From the NCBI GenBank assembly GCA_033763845.1, contig JANRJR010000086.1, forward strand, positions 1 to 37,278: DNA of 37,278 nucleotides, written 5' to 3'. The first letter of the stretch is position 1, and each line of letters starts with the position of its first letter. The position numbers and the translations under genes were made by a program. Source of the stretch: DASZBR01 sp033763845 (GTDB taxonomy: Bacteria; Pseudomonadota; Gammaproteobacteria; DASZBR01). The notes under the pieces are model-generated. The model searched no databases, was not told where the DNA came from, and was given only the letters and a program-made list of their open reading frames with translations. Shown here in pieces: positions 1 to 8,069 of the stretch.

Positions 1-164
1 AACTCCATCCAATCGGATGTTGCATGACGAGAGGCTTTACGACCTTTAACGGTACCGGCTAACTGAATGGCGCCACCGAATAATAATAATTTTTCGGTTA
101 GTGTTGTCTTACCGGCATCGGGGTGAGAAATAATGGCGAACGTACGACGAGTGTTATAAGTCAT
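1..164 (-). CDS. prfC: Peptide chain release factor 3 (RF3), N-terminal part, cut by window edge
   Basis: Read on the minus strand from an ATG at 164, the first 54 residues are those of the translational GTPase RF3, which releases RF1 and RF2 from the ribosome after termination. The G1 P-loop SHPDAGKTT lies at about residues 14-22. It is followed by TEKLLLFGGAIQ and AGTVKGRKA, the RF3 form of this region rather than that of EF-G, LepA or TypA. The gene runs off the left edge, so most of it (usually about 525 residues) is not visible. The start lies 5 bases after the gmk stop on the same strand, so it is probably cotranscribed with gmk. Confidence 0.9.
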   Translation of the reverse strand, partial: MTYNTRRTFAIISHPDAGKTTLTEKLLLFGGAIQLAGTVKGRKASRHATSDWME

Positions 165-169
165 TGGAT

Positions 170-727
170 TTATCTATATTTCAAAATAATATTTTTAAGT
201 TCTGCTACTGCATCATTGAAATCATTATTAACAATGACATGATCAAATTCATCTTTATGTGAGCACTCTTGTTCGGCAGCTTGCATGCGTTTTTCTATCA
301 CCTCAGGACTATCTTGCCCGCGCTCTTCTAATCTTTTTCGTAAAATTTCCATGGATGGCGGCAAAATAAAAATACCGATGGTATCATTAAACAATTTTCG
401 AATTTGTTGTGCACCCTGCCAATCTATTTCCAAGATAACATCTTTATTTTGTTTTAATTGAGAAAGCACCCATTCTCGAGACGTTCCGTAGTCATAACCA
501 AAGCCCAACACTTTTGCGTGCTCCAAAAAAATATTTTGCTGAATTAATTCTTGAAATTTCTCAGGAGTCACAAAATGATAATTCACCCCGTCTTTTTCAC
601 CGGGACGCATCGGACGCGTTGTGTGAGACACCGAAATCACGAGATTATCCAGCGTTTTTACCAACGCCCTCGTGAGAGATGTTTTCCCCCCTCCGGATGG
701 CGCAGCAATGATAAACAAACGTGACAC
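170..727 (-). CDS. gmk: Guanylate kinase
   Basis: ATP:GMP phosphotransferase that makes GDP for nucleic acid and (p)ppGpp metabolism in the cytoplasm. The P-loop APSGGGKTSL lies at residues 9-18, the GMP-binding stretch SHTTRPMRPGEKDG at about 34-47, and EIDWQGAQQI follows near residue 100. At 185 residues it is somewhat shorter than the usual 200-207 and is trimmed at the C-terminus. The start is a GTG at 727, preceded at 5 bases by an AGGGGG ribosome binding site; no nearby ATG fits the family. It is divergent from rph and has prfC just downstream. rpoZ, which often follows gmk, is absent here. Confidence 0.95.
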   Translation of the reverse strand: MSRLFIIAAPSGGGKTSLTRALVKTLDNLVISVSHTTRPMRPGEKDGVNYHFVTPEKFQELIQQNIFLEHAKVLGFGYDYGTSREWVLSQLKQNKDVILEIDWQGAQQIRKLFNDTIGIFILPPSMEILRKRLEERGQDSPEVIEKRMQAAEQECSHKDEFDHVIVNNDFNDAVAELKNIILKYR

Positions 728-805
728 AGATTCCCCCTACACCTTATATATATAAATCGCTATACTGCCCTATCTTTTTCACCGCGTCCAATGAGGAAAA
801 CAGCC
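728..805. promoter_or_regulatory. Divergent promoter region between gmk and rph
   Basis: These 78 bases separate two outward-facing genes, so both promoters should lie here. A TATACT hexamer at 761-766 is a reasonable -10 box for rph. The very AT-rich run at 744-756 could serve gmk on the other strand. No convincing -35 box is visible for either. Confidence 0.35.
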
Positions 806-1522
806 ATGCGACCCAGCCAACGAGCCCCCGAACAACTTCGTGAAATTAAAATAGAGCGACAGTATACCAAACACGCCGAAGGTTCTGTGCTAGTTACCTT
901 TGGAGACACTAAAGTACTTTGCAATGCCAGCATCGTCGAAGGCGTTCCACGCTTCTTAAAAGGCTCAGGCAAAGGCTGGTTAACTGCAGAATATGGCATG
1001 CTCCCGCGGGCCACTCATCAACGTACCGAGCGTGAAGCAACCCGCGGCAAACAATCAGGCCGCACCGCTGAAATTCAGCGCTTAATTGGCCGGGCCTTAC
1101 GAAATTGCGTAAATCTTAGTGCATTGGGTGAAAACACTCTGACCCTCGATTGTGATGTCATTCAAGCCGATGGCGGTACACGAACGGCTGCAATCACAGG
1201 TAGCGTGGTTGCTGTATTTGACGCATTGAACGTCATGAAAGATAAATTAAAGCTCAAAAGAGATCCGTTTTTACAATTTGTGGCAGCGGTTTCCGTAGGA
1301 ATATATAAAAATACACCCGTGTTAGATTTAGACTATCTTGAAGATTCCGATGCAGAAACGGACATGAATGTCATCATGAATGAAAAAGGCGAATTTATTG
1401 AAATTCAAGGTACTGCTGAAAAAATCGCGTTTCACAAAAATCATTTAGATGCGATGCTAGGGTTAGCGGAGAAAGGGATTAATCAGCTTATCTCATTACA
1501 AAAAACAACGTTGGGATTGTAA
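806..1522 (+). CDS. rph: Ribonuclease PH
   Basis: Phosphate-dependent 3'-5' exoribonuclease that trims tRNA 3' ends as a hexameric ring. It is collinear with E. coli RNase PH: KHAEGSVL at residues 22-29, VPRFLKGSGKGW and TAEYGMLPR near 47-68, and the phosphate-binding DCDVIQADGGTRT at 115-127. The QGTAEK segment and the C-terminal helix are present, and the full length of 238 residues is normal. The ATG at 806 is chosen over the upstream ATG at 791: GAGGA sits at the right distance before 806, and MRPSQR matches the family N-terminus. The gene therefore appears intact, unlike the frameshifted rph of E. coli K-12. Confidence 0.95.
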   Translation: MRPSQRAPEQLREIKIERQYTKHAEGSVLVTFGDTKVLCNASIVEGVPRFLKGSGKGWLTAEYGMLPRATHQRTEREATRGKQSGRTAEIQRLIGRALRNCVNLSALGENTLTLDCDVIQADGGTRTAAITGSVVAVFDALNVMKDKLKLKRDPFLQFVAAVSVGIYKNTPVLDLDYLEDSDAETDMNVIMNEKGEFIEIQGTAEKIAFHKNHLDAMLGLAEKGINQLISLQKTTLGL

Positions 1523-1528
1523 TCAATC

Positions 1529-1554
1529 TAGGACGAGGCATGGCCTCGTCCCTA
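1529..1554. repeat. Palindromic repeat, 9-bp stem with 3-base loop
   Basis: GGACGAGGC at 1531-1539 pairs perfectly with GCCTCGTCC at 1543-1551 around an ATG loop. The flanks TAG and CTA roughly extend the symmetry. A related core occurs at 34603-34616, so this is probably a dispersed intergenic palindrome. It may end rph transcription, but no T-run follows. Confidence 0.65.
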
Positions 1555-1601
1555 CCATACACATAGATAAATTTACGCGTTATGCTGGATAAATGGATGG
1601 T

Positions 1602-1626
1602 AGGGATTCGGCCATCCCGAATCCTA
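1602..1626. repeat. Second palindromic repeat, 8-bp stem
   Basis: GGATTCGG at 1604-1611 pairs with CCGAATCC at 1617-1624 around CCATC. It has the same architecture and similar outer bases (TAGGG and CCTA) as the palindrome 50 bases upstream. It lies in the untranslated leader of polA. Confidence 0.55.
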
Positions 1627-1647
1627 AAAAACATATAGGAAATGCAC

Positions 1648-4320
1648 ATGAAACCTCTCATCCTCATCGACGGCTCATCATATTTATACCGCGCTTTTCA
1701 TGCCCTTCCCCCTTTAGTCAATTCACAAGGTCAACACACCGGTGCAATTTATGGTGTAATCAATATGATCAAAAAATTACACGCTGAACATCAACCCGAT
1801 GAAATGGCAGTAATTTTTGATACCAAAGAAAAAACCTTTCGTGATGATTTATACGAAAAATATAAAGCCAATCGCGAAGCCATGCCCGATGAATTGCAAT
1901 CACAAATCGAACCGCTCTATGAATTAATTCGCGCGATGGGCATTCCCCTTTTATTTGTTCATGGCGTTGAAGCCGATGATGTCATTGGAACATTAGCGAA
2001 GCACTCTAAACATCCCGTGATTATTTCAACGGGCGATAAAGATATGGCTCAATTAGTCAATAAAAATATAAGCTTAGTTAATACGATGAACAATAATATT
2101 TTAGATGAAAACGGCGTATTCGAAAAATTTGGTGTTCATCCTGATCAAATTATTGATTATTTAACCTTGATTGGCGATACCAGTGATAATGTTCCTGGCG
2201 TTCCAGGCGTGGGGCCAAAAACCGCCGCGAAATGGCTAAGCCAATACAAAACATTAGATAATATTATTAAACATCACAAAGATATTCCAGGAAAAATTCA
2301 AGGCGCCTTAGAAAAACATATTCCTGAATTTGAGTTAACCAAAAAATTAGTCACCATCAAATGCGATGTTTCTATTCCGGAAAAATATGCGGATTTATCT
2401 CTACGCTCACCCGACAAAGAAAAATTAATTACTTTATTAAAAGAATTGGAATTCAAAAGCTGGTTAGCTGAATTACTAGGCGATCAAACATATCAACGCA
2501 AAGCCCATGAACCTAAAAAATATCACTGCGTACTCACACAAGATCAACTAGACAATTTAATCTCTGAATTAGAAAAATCAGAAATATTTTGCTTAGATAC
2601 AGAAACAACCAGTTTAAATATGATTGATGCCAAGATTGTTGGCTTATCTTTCTGTGTCAAATTCAACGAAGCTTATTATATTCCTGTTTCTCATAATTAC
2701 TTGGATGCCCCTACTCAACTTAACCGCGAAAAAGTATTAGATCAATTAAAGCCCATTTTAGAAAATCCTAAAAAAATCAAAATAGCCCACAATGTTAAAT
2801 ACGACTACAACATTTTTTTAAATCATAATATTACCGTTCAAGGTTTAAATTATGACACAATGCTAGAGTCTTATCTTTTAGATAGCACGGCGACACGCCA
2901 TGATATGGACAGCCTTGCGTTAAAATATTTAGGCAAAAAAACCATTACATTTGAGGATGTCGCAGGCAAAGGTGCAAAACAAGTGACGTTTGATCAAGTC
3001 GGCGTCGATGAAGCAACCAATTATGCGGCCGAAGATGCTGATATAACTTTTCAATTACATGAAACCTTATGGCCACGCTTAGAACAACATCCTGAATCTG
3101 TGAAAACATTTCATGAGATTGAAATGCCATTAGCGTATGTTTTAGCAGAAATGGAAAGAGGTGGCGTTTTAATTGATGCTGAAAAATTAACTAAGCAAAG
3201 CGAAGAATTAGGCCATCGTATTGCTCAACTCGAAAAACAAGCACACGAGTTTGTCGGTCACCCCTTTAATTTAGCCTCGCCCAAACAATTACAAGAAATT
3301 TTATTTGGAAAATTACAAATTCCCGTTTTAGAAAAAACACCGACGGGTCAACCGTCAACCGCTGAAAGTGTACTAGAAGAATTAGCACAGGATTATCCGT
3401 TACCCAAAGTTATTATGGAACATCGCACGCTTAGCAAACTTAAATCAACCTACACAGATAAATTGCCGCTCGAAATCAATCCTAAAACACATCGCGTGCA
3501 TACGTCATATCAACAAGCGGTTGCTGCAACCGGACGATTATCGTCAACCAATCCAAATTTACAAAATATTCCCATCAAAACCGAAGAAGGCAGAAAAATT
3601 CGACAAGCTTTTATCGCGCCGAAAAATTATAAAATACTTTCAGCAGATTATTCTCAAGTCGAATTAAGATTAATGGCCCATTTATCGCAAGATAAAAGTT
3701 TATTAGACGCGTTTCATAACGGGCTTGATATTCACACTGCGACGGCAGCTGAAGTATTTGGCGTGGATATTAAAGATGTCACAACGGATCAACGACGTCA
3801 CGCCAAAGCAATTAATTTCGGCTTGATTTACGGCATGTCAGCTTTTGGCTTAGCAAAACAAATTGATGCGGACAGAGATATCGCACAAAAATATATCGAC
3901 ACTTACTTTACGCGATATCCGGGTGTGAAAGATTATATGGATAACACAAAGAAATTTGCGCACCATCATGGCTATGTCCAAACTTTATTAGGTCGAAAAT
4001 TATATTTGCCAGATATTAATGCGCGAAATATGATGCGGCAGCGTGGATCTGAACGTGCCGCGATTAACGCTCCTCTTCAGGGTACTGCTGCAGATTTAAT
4101 TAAGATCGCGATGATTAATGTAGCGAAATGGCTTAAAGCAGAATTGCCTGACGCGCATATGATAATGCAGGTTCACGACGAATTAGTCTTTGAAGTTCCT
4201 GAAAATAAAATAGATATCTTGAAATCTCATGTCATTCAAATCATGGAAGGCGCCATTAAATTAGCTGTACCGCTAGTCGTCAGTGTAGGCGTGGGAAATA
4301 ATTGGGATGAAGCGCACTAA
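1648..4320 (+). CDS. polA: DNA polymerase I
   Basis: Three-domain repair and Okazaki-fragment polymerase. The N-terminal 5'-3' exonuclease (about 1-285) carries ILIDGSSYLYRAFHA, GVEADDVIGTLA and GDTSDNVPGVPGVGPKT. The 3'-5' proofreading domain (about 295-490) keeps the DTE catalytic motif at 317-319 and YAAEDAD. The polymerase domain has motif A SADYSQVELR near 665, motif B RRHAKAINFGLIYGMSAFG near 715 and motif C QVHDELVFEV near 840. All active-site motifs are intact, so proofreading should be active. The ATG at 1648 is preferred to the one at 1642 because AGGA at 1637-1640 lies 7 bases before it. It is 890 residues, close to the E. coli enzyme over its whole length. Confidence 0.97.
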   Translation: MKPLILIDGSSYLYRAFHALPPLVNSQGQHTGAIYGVINMIKKLHAEHQPDEMAVIFDTKEKTFRDDLYEKYKANREAMPDELQSQIEPLYELIRAMGIPLLFVHGVEADDVIGTLAKHSKHPVIISTGDKDMAQLVNKNISLVNTMNNNILDENGVFEKFGVHPDQIIDYLTLIGDTSDNVPGVPGVGPKTAAKWLSQYKTLDNIIKHHKDIPGKIQGALEKHIPEFELTKKLVTIKCDVSIPEKYADLSLRSPDKEKLITLLKELEFKSWLAELLGDQTYQRKAHEPKKYHCVLTQDQLDNLISELEKSEIFCLDTETTSLNMIDAKIVGLSFCVKFNEAYYIPVSHNYLDAPTQLNREKVLDQLKPILENPKKIKIAHNVKYDYNIFLNHNITVQGLNYDTMLESYLLDSTATRHDMDSLALKYLGKKTITFEDVAGKGAKQVTFDQVGVDEATNYAAEDADITFQLHETLWPRLEQHPESVKTFHEIEMPLAYVLAEMERGGVLIDAEKLTKQSEELGHRIAQLEKQAHEFVGHPFNLASPKQLQEILFGKLQIPVLEKTPTGQPSTAESVLEELAQDYPLPKVIMEHRTLSKLKSTYTDKLPLEINPKTHRVHTSYQQAVAATGRLSSTNPNLQNIPIKTEEGRKIRQAFIAPKNYKILSADYSQVELRLMAHLSQDKSLLDAFHNGLDIHTATAAEVFGVDIKDVTTDQRRHAKAINFGLIYGMSAFGLAKQIDADRDIAQKYIDTYFTRYPGVKDYMDNTKKFAHHHGYVQTLLGRKLYLPDINARNMMRQRGSERAAINAPLQGTAADLIKIAMINVAKWLKAELPDAHMIMQVHDELVFEVPENKIDILKSHVIQIMEGAIKLAVPLVVSVGVGNNWDEAH

Positions 4321-4360
4321 TGTCATCCTGAGCGTGCAACGCGAGCTGAAGAATTTCCGA
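4321..4360. repeat. Dispersed repeat-like segment beginning TGTCATCCTGAGCG
   Basis: Directly after the polA stop is TGTCATCCTGAGCG followed by GCAACGCGAGCTGAAGAA, which resembles a common short intergenic repeat. The same opening TGTCATCC recurs at 15493, at 34534 and, inverted, at 20798-20806. The segment fills the gap between convergent polA and the F-box gene. No clear terminator is seen. Confidence 0.4.
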
Positions 4361-4365
4361 CTACA

Positions 4366-6006
4366 TTACATCTGATTCGCACGCGACTGTGAATTAAACG
4401 ACTGACTTTGCTTCAATTCAGCCTTGTAAATTTTAGCAATCAAATTATCCCATCCGGCAGTGTGAAAACTCTGAGGGATTTTCTGTTTACTAATTTCCTC
4501 TATGAGTTTTGTTCTAAAATTATTCTCTATCTCCGCTGCTTCACAGCTTAGATTCTTATCAAGATAAGTATTCGCAACTAGCTTCAGAATTTCTGGGTAT
4601 ATCTCTGTACAAAAAATATTATCTCCAACACTTACTCGAGAAAACAATTTGTTTAATTCCTCTACAGAACTCATTTTCTCTAGCATGGCCGTTAGACATC
4701 TTTGAGTTAAAATTTTTAAATCAGAAGCACATTCAGGAACTATTTTATTAAGCACTTCTTTTGTCATCATAAGAAGTAACGGCAATATTCCAGCAGGATT
4801 CGACTCTATTGAATATTTAATTTGAGAAATAAAATATTTAACAACGCCATGATGTGTATCACGCCTAAGCGCTTCGTCATTGATAATGATTTTAGCGTTA
4901 TCGAGATTTGCTCCAGAGAGATCTGCTCCAATCAAACGTGTTGAAAAGAAATCTGGATGACAGAAGTTTGCTCCACTGAGATTTGCTCCAGAGAAATTTG
5001 CTCCAGAAAGTTCTGCAAGATTGAAATTTACTCCAGAGAGATTTGCCCCAGAGAGATTTGCATTAGTGAGATCTACACCAGAAAAATACGCGGCAGAGAG
5101 ATTTGCTCCAGAAAGATCTGCACAAAGAAGCTTTACCATAACTAAATCAACTCCGTTGAGATTTGCTCCACTGAGATCTGCGCGACTCAAACATGCTGAG
5201 CTAAGGTCTGCTTTTGAAAGATCTGCTCCCGCAAGATTGGCCCCGGTGAGATTTGCGTTAGAGAGATTTGCTCCCCTGAGAACGGCTCCTACAAGATTTA
5301 CCCCCGTTAAATTTATTCCAGAGAGATTTGCATTTTCGAGATTTGCTCCCGCGAGATTTTTGTAAATCAATCCTTCTCCACACTTTTTGTCTCGTAAAAA
5401 CTCAAATGTAGCCTTGATGCTTGCCTTAAGCCTTTCACCCTGGTTCTGTGTATAACCACGCTTATACAATTCTGCAACATTTTTTAATATTATGTTTTCA
5501 TTTTCTGGACTACAATCTTCAATCGGCTGCGTTAAAAATCTAAATGATGTTACAACTTCTTCTCCTAAAGCACTAAAATCTTCTGGCGTTAACTTTATTT
5601 CTGCGCTGAGTTGAACGAACTGGCATACTTTCTCTAAACGTCTTTTCAGATTGTCTATCGCATAAAAATCTTGGCCCATTTGTTTTTCGAAATCTGGTTT
5701 TACCTCTAGTAAATTGTCTAACAATAATACAAAGAATTTCTTTAGATTATTATCTATAATTGCTCTATAAGTATTCGGTGATTGCTTAAAAAATTTAAGC
5801 ATAGGAATACTCGGGTCTTCGACTTGCATTGAAAATTTATCCCAAATCCGTTTCTGAAAAGATGGGTTTATGTCACCAACCACTTTAAAACCCTTTGAAA
5901 CTTGTCGTGAACTATAGGCATCATTTAAGGATAAATGCTTAGCAATATTTTCCATCACTTCAGGCGGTAGTTCTAAAATGCTTGTTTGGCAGGGTTCAAG
6001 TGACAT
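4366..6006 (-). CDS. F-box plus pentapeptide-repeat protein, candidate secreted effector
   Basis: The N-terminus reads LELPPEVMENIAKHLSLND and continues to a VSKGF segment, the pattern of an F-box (about residues 11-48), the eukaryotic motif that docks on Skp1 in SCF ubiquitin ligases. A helical stretch follows to about 215. Then about 31 consecutive A(N/D)LxG-type pentapeptides (about 217-373) should form a right-handed four-sided beta-helix. A helical C-terminal domain (about 375-546) is not recognised. There is no signal peptide or membrane segment. Two ATGs lie in tandem at 6009 and 6006; AGAGG at 6012-6016 is better spaced for the second. An extended -10 (TGATATACT, 6040-6048) lies just upstream. 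F-box domains are rare in bacteria and are known as secreted effectors in Legionella and plant pathogens. I infer a host-acting ubiquitin-ligase adaptor. Confidence 0.8.
   Translation of the reverse strand: MSLEPCQTSILELPPEVMENIAKHLSLNDAYSSRQVSKGFKVVGDINPSFQKRIWDKFSMQVEDPSIPMLKFFKQSPNTYRAIIDNNLKKFFVLLLDNLLEVKPDFEKQMGQDFYAIDNLKRRLEKVCQFVQLSAEIKLTPEDFSALGEEVVTSFRFLTQPIEDCSPENENIILKNVAELYKRGYTQNQGERLKASIKATFEFLRDKKCGEGLIYKNLAGANLENANLSGINLTGVNLVGAVLRGANLSNANLTGANLAGADLSKADLSSACLSRADLSGANLNGVDLVMVKLLCADLSGANLSAAYFSGVDLTNANLSGANLSGVNFNLAELSGANFSGANLSGANFCHPDFFSTRLIGADLSGANLDNAKIIINDEALRRDTHHGVVKYFISQIKYSIESNPAGILPLLLMMTKEVLNKIVPECASDLKILTQRCLTAMLEKMSSVEELNKLFSRVSVGDNIFCTEIYPEILKLVANTYLDKNLSCEAAEIENNFRTKLIEEISKQKIPQSFHTAGWDNLIAKIYKAELKQSQSFNSQSRANQM
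4888..5358 (-). repeat. Degenerate 15-bp tandem repeat encoding the pentapeptide array
   Basis: The DNA has a 15-base period dominated by variants of GAGATTTGCTCCA (plus-strand reading). It corresponds to about 31 pentapeptides inside the F-box protein. Near-identity of several neighbouring units suggests recent slippage or internal duplication. Confidence 0.85.
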
Positions 6007-6039
6007 CATTTCCTCTTTATAGTGGTTAACATAGAGGGC

Positions 6040-6048
6040 AGTATATCA
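6040..6048 (-). promoter_or_regulatory. Extended -10 promoter for the F-box gene
   Basis: On the minus strand the sequence TGATATACT fits the extended -10 form TGnTATAAT. A start about 7 bases further would give a leader of roughly 25 bases with the AGAGG ribosome binding site. No clear -35 is seen, as is usual for extended -10 promoters. This suggests the gene has its own promoter. Confidence 0.45.
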
Positions 6049-6105
6049 ATCCAAGCTTAAGGAAAACTTAAGGGTGGTCACAATTTGCAACCACCTCCAA
6101 ACAAA

Positions 6106-6657
6106 TCATAATCCGTTATTAGTGTAAGATTCCTGCTGCTGGCTCAATAGTTTTGTGCTTTCTGCAGCAGTTCTTCTTTTCCAAAAAAATAATCCTGCTG
6201 CAACAGCAGCGGTAACCACTACTCCCGCTACCGCGCCGCCAATGCCTGCACCTGTCGTTTGAGACGAAGCCGCCGCTTTTGTTACATCAACACCCGTTTG
6301 CAACACCGCTTTTACAACACATGGCGCGACTGCATTAAATGCCGCAAAACATTTTGCTGTCATTGACGCAACACACGTAGGATCAGTAACCGCTGAAATA
6401 GCATATTTAATATTGAGCCCAATATCTGCTGCGACATTACCAAAGGGATACCATGTTGCATTCACTGAATTTGGATCTGAATTAAGTACAAGCAGTAAAT
6501 TTTTTGCGCAATCACCCTGTGCAATATTTGATAAAAAATTATGAACAGGCTCACCACCTTCAGCACTGAAATAAACTCTCGTTCCATTTACCATAGCAGA
6601 TAACACTACAATTCCAGGATGATGGCGGGCAACATGACTAAGTATTTCTTGTGACAT
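6106..6657 (-). CDS. Orphan protein with one C-terminal membrane segment
   Basis: I do not recognise the family. The 183-residue product has no N-terminal signal peptide. It has a mixed N-terminal region with four cysteines (about 49, 94, 103 and 112), then a Gly/Ala/Val-rich hydrophobic segment at about 137-159 (AGIGGAVAGVVVTAAVAAGL). A WKRR stop-transfer and a polar tail ending in SYTNNGL follow. The ribosome binding site GAGGAG lies 8 bases before the ATG, which supports a real gene. It follows der on the same strand after 35 bases and precedes the F-box gene. A tail-anchor-like layout with no export signal would suit a secreted protein inserted into a host membrane, but that is inference. 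Confidence 0.65.
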   Translation of the reverse strand: MSQEILSHVARHHPGIVVLSAMVNGTRVYFSAEGGEPVHNFLSNIAQGDCAKNLLLVLNSDPNSVNATWYPFGNVAADIGLNIKYAISAVTDPTCVASMTAKCFAAFNAVAPCVVKAVLQTGVDVTKAAASSQTTGAGIGGAVAGVVVTAAVAAGLFFWKRRTAAESTKLLSQQQESYTNNGL

Positions 6658-6692
6658 ACTGTTTTCTCCTCATTAGGTTTTAAAATAAATTT

Positions 6693-8069
6693 TTACGATT
6701 TTTTTCGATGCTTGATCAATCGCGTACGTCGCGCAAACTGTCTTGCAGTCATCGGATTTGGTTTATCTCGATAAGGATTTTCACCCTCTTTAAAATTAAC
6801 TTGAACAGGTGTGCCAATTAATTTTAAGGCTTTGCGGTAGTAACTTGAAAGGTAGCGCGCATAACTTGCAGGCAAATTATCCGTTTGCGTACCGTGAATA
6901 ACGATTATGGGTGGATTGTGCCCACCCGCATGCGCATAACGTAATTTAATTCTACGACCACCTACCAAGGGTGGTTGATGTTGAATTACCGCTTTTTGAA
7001 GTATTTTTGTTAATAACGGTGTAGGCAAATCTTTCATGGCTGAATCATAGGCTCTATTAATGTCTTTGAATAATTCGCCTACGCCTGTGCCGTGTAACGC
7101 TGAAATAAATTTAATTTCCGCAAAATCAATAAAGTTTAATTTCCTGTCTAATTTTGCTTTGACTTGTTCGCGCGTGTAATCATCTAATCCATCCCATTTA
7201 TTAATGGCTATCACTAGCGCCTTACCTAAGGACAATACAAATCCTAATAAACCCAAATCTTGTTCCGTTAAATTAGAGCGTGCATCAACTAAAAATAATA
7301 CGACATTGGCTTCTTCGATGGATTGTAAGGTTTTGACGACAGATATTTTTTCAATAATTTCAGTAACATGACTTTTACGGCGCACACCCGCGGTATCAAT
7401 TAATGTGTATTTCTTACGGTTTCGCTCAAAGGGAATATAAATACTATCGCGCGTAGTACCCGGCGCATCAAAAACAATTACCCTTTCTTCGCCTAATATT
7501 CTGTTTACTAACGTCGACTTGCCAACATTAGGCTTACCCACTATGGCGACTTTAATTCCAGCCGCTTCGTCTAAGAGTTCTTCAGAGGCATCCGGAAATT
7601 TTTTAACTAATTTATCAATGTTTTCACGATGCGATGCTGAAATATAAATTTTATCTTTAAAGCCTAATTTCAAAAACTCATTATTAAGATGGTCTGAATC
7701 CAAGCCCTCAGATTTATTAATAACCAAAATTAAATCTTTATTTAATTTACGTAATTTCTTGGCTATAGCAGCATCGGCTGGCATTAAGCCTGCCCGACCA
7801 TCGACGACAAATAAAATTAAATTCGATTCTGCAATAGCTAATTCTGCTTGCTTCGCCGTTAATTCATCTACGCCTTCTTCATCAATGCCAATCCCTGCGG
7901 TATCAATTAAAATATAATCTTTATTACCCACTTTTCCACGACCATAAATTCGATCACGGGTCACACCCGGAATGTCAGCCACAACCGCATCACGCGATTG
8001 CGTTAAACAATTAAACAATGTTGATTTGCCTACATTCGGTCGGCCGACAATGGCGATGACAGGTATCAT
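6693..8069 (-). CDS. der: Ribosome assembly GTPase Der (EngA)
   Basis: Essential tandem GTPase that acts in maturation of the 50S subunit. The first G domain has GRPNVGKS at 9-16, DTAG at 56-59 and NKSE at 118-121. The second has GKPNVGKS at 178-185, DTAG at 225-228 and NKWDG near 295. A C-terminal KH-like domain (about 350-440) ends in a basic tail RRTRLIKHRKKS. In the first G domain the usual NKxD specificity motif reads NKSE; this is worth noting, but alone is not evidence of lost function. The ATG overlaps the galU stop as ATGA, so translation is probably coupled. In E. coli der follows bamB, so this pairing with sugar-nucleotide genes is different. Confidence 0.96.
   Translation of the reverse strand: MIPVIAIVGRPNVGKSTLFNCLTQSRDAVVADIPGVTRDRIYGRGKVGNKDYILIDTAGIGIDEEGVDELTAKQAELAIAESNLILFVVDGRAGLMPADAAIAKKLRKLNKDLILVINKSEGLDSDHLNNEFLKLGFKDKIYISASHRENIDKLVKKFPDASEELLDEAAGIKVAIVGKPNVGKSTLVNRILGEERVIVFDAPGTTRDSIYIPFERNRKKYTLIDTAGVRRKSHVTEIIEKISVVKTLQSIEEANVVLFLVDARSNLTEQDLGLLGFVLSLGKALVIAINKWDGLDDYTREQVKAKLDRKLNFIDFAEIKFISALHGTGVGELFKDINRAYDSAMKDLPTPLLTKILQKAVIQHQPPLVGGRRIKLRYAHAGGHNPPIIVIHGTQTDNLPASYARYLSSYYRKALKLIGTPVQVNFKEGENPYRDKPNPMTARQFARRTRLIKHRKKS

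Noticed and set aside
760..1014. Minus-strand 84-codon frame opposite rph
   Set aside because: Lies inside the conserved rph gene, with no homology or start signal.
4888..5358. Possible CRISPR array, because of regular short repeats
   Set aside because: The period is 15 bases with no spacers, and the repeats encode pentapeptides in a long frame; no cas genes are near.
4957..5365. Two plus-strand frames of repeated Arg/Phe/Ala or Arg/Glu/Ile/Cys units opposite the pentapeptide array
   Set aside because: The 15-base repeats keep other frames open by periodicity; no start signals are seen.
6665..6720. AT-rich run after der as an intrinsic terminator
   Set aside because: No stable GC stem is present, so transcription may continue into the membrane-protein gene.
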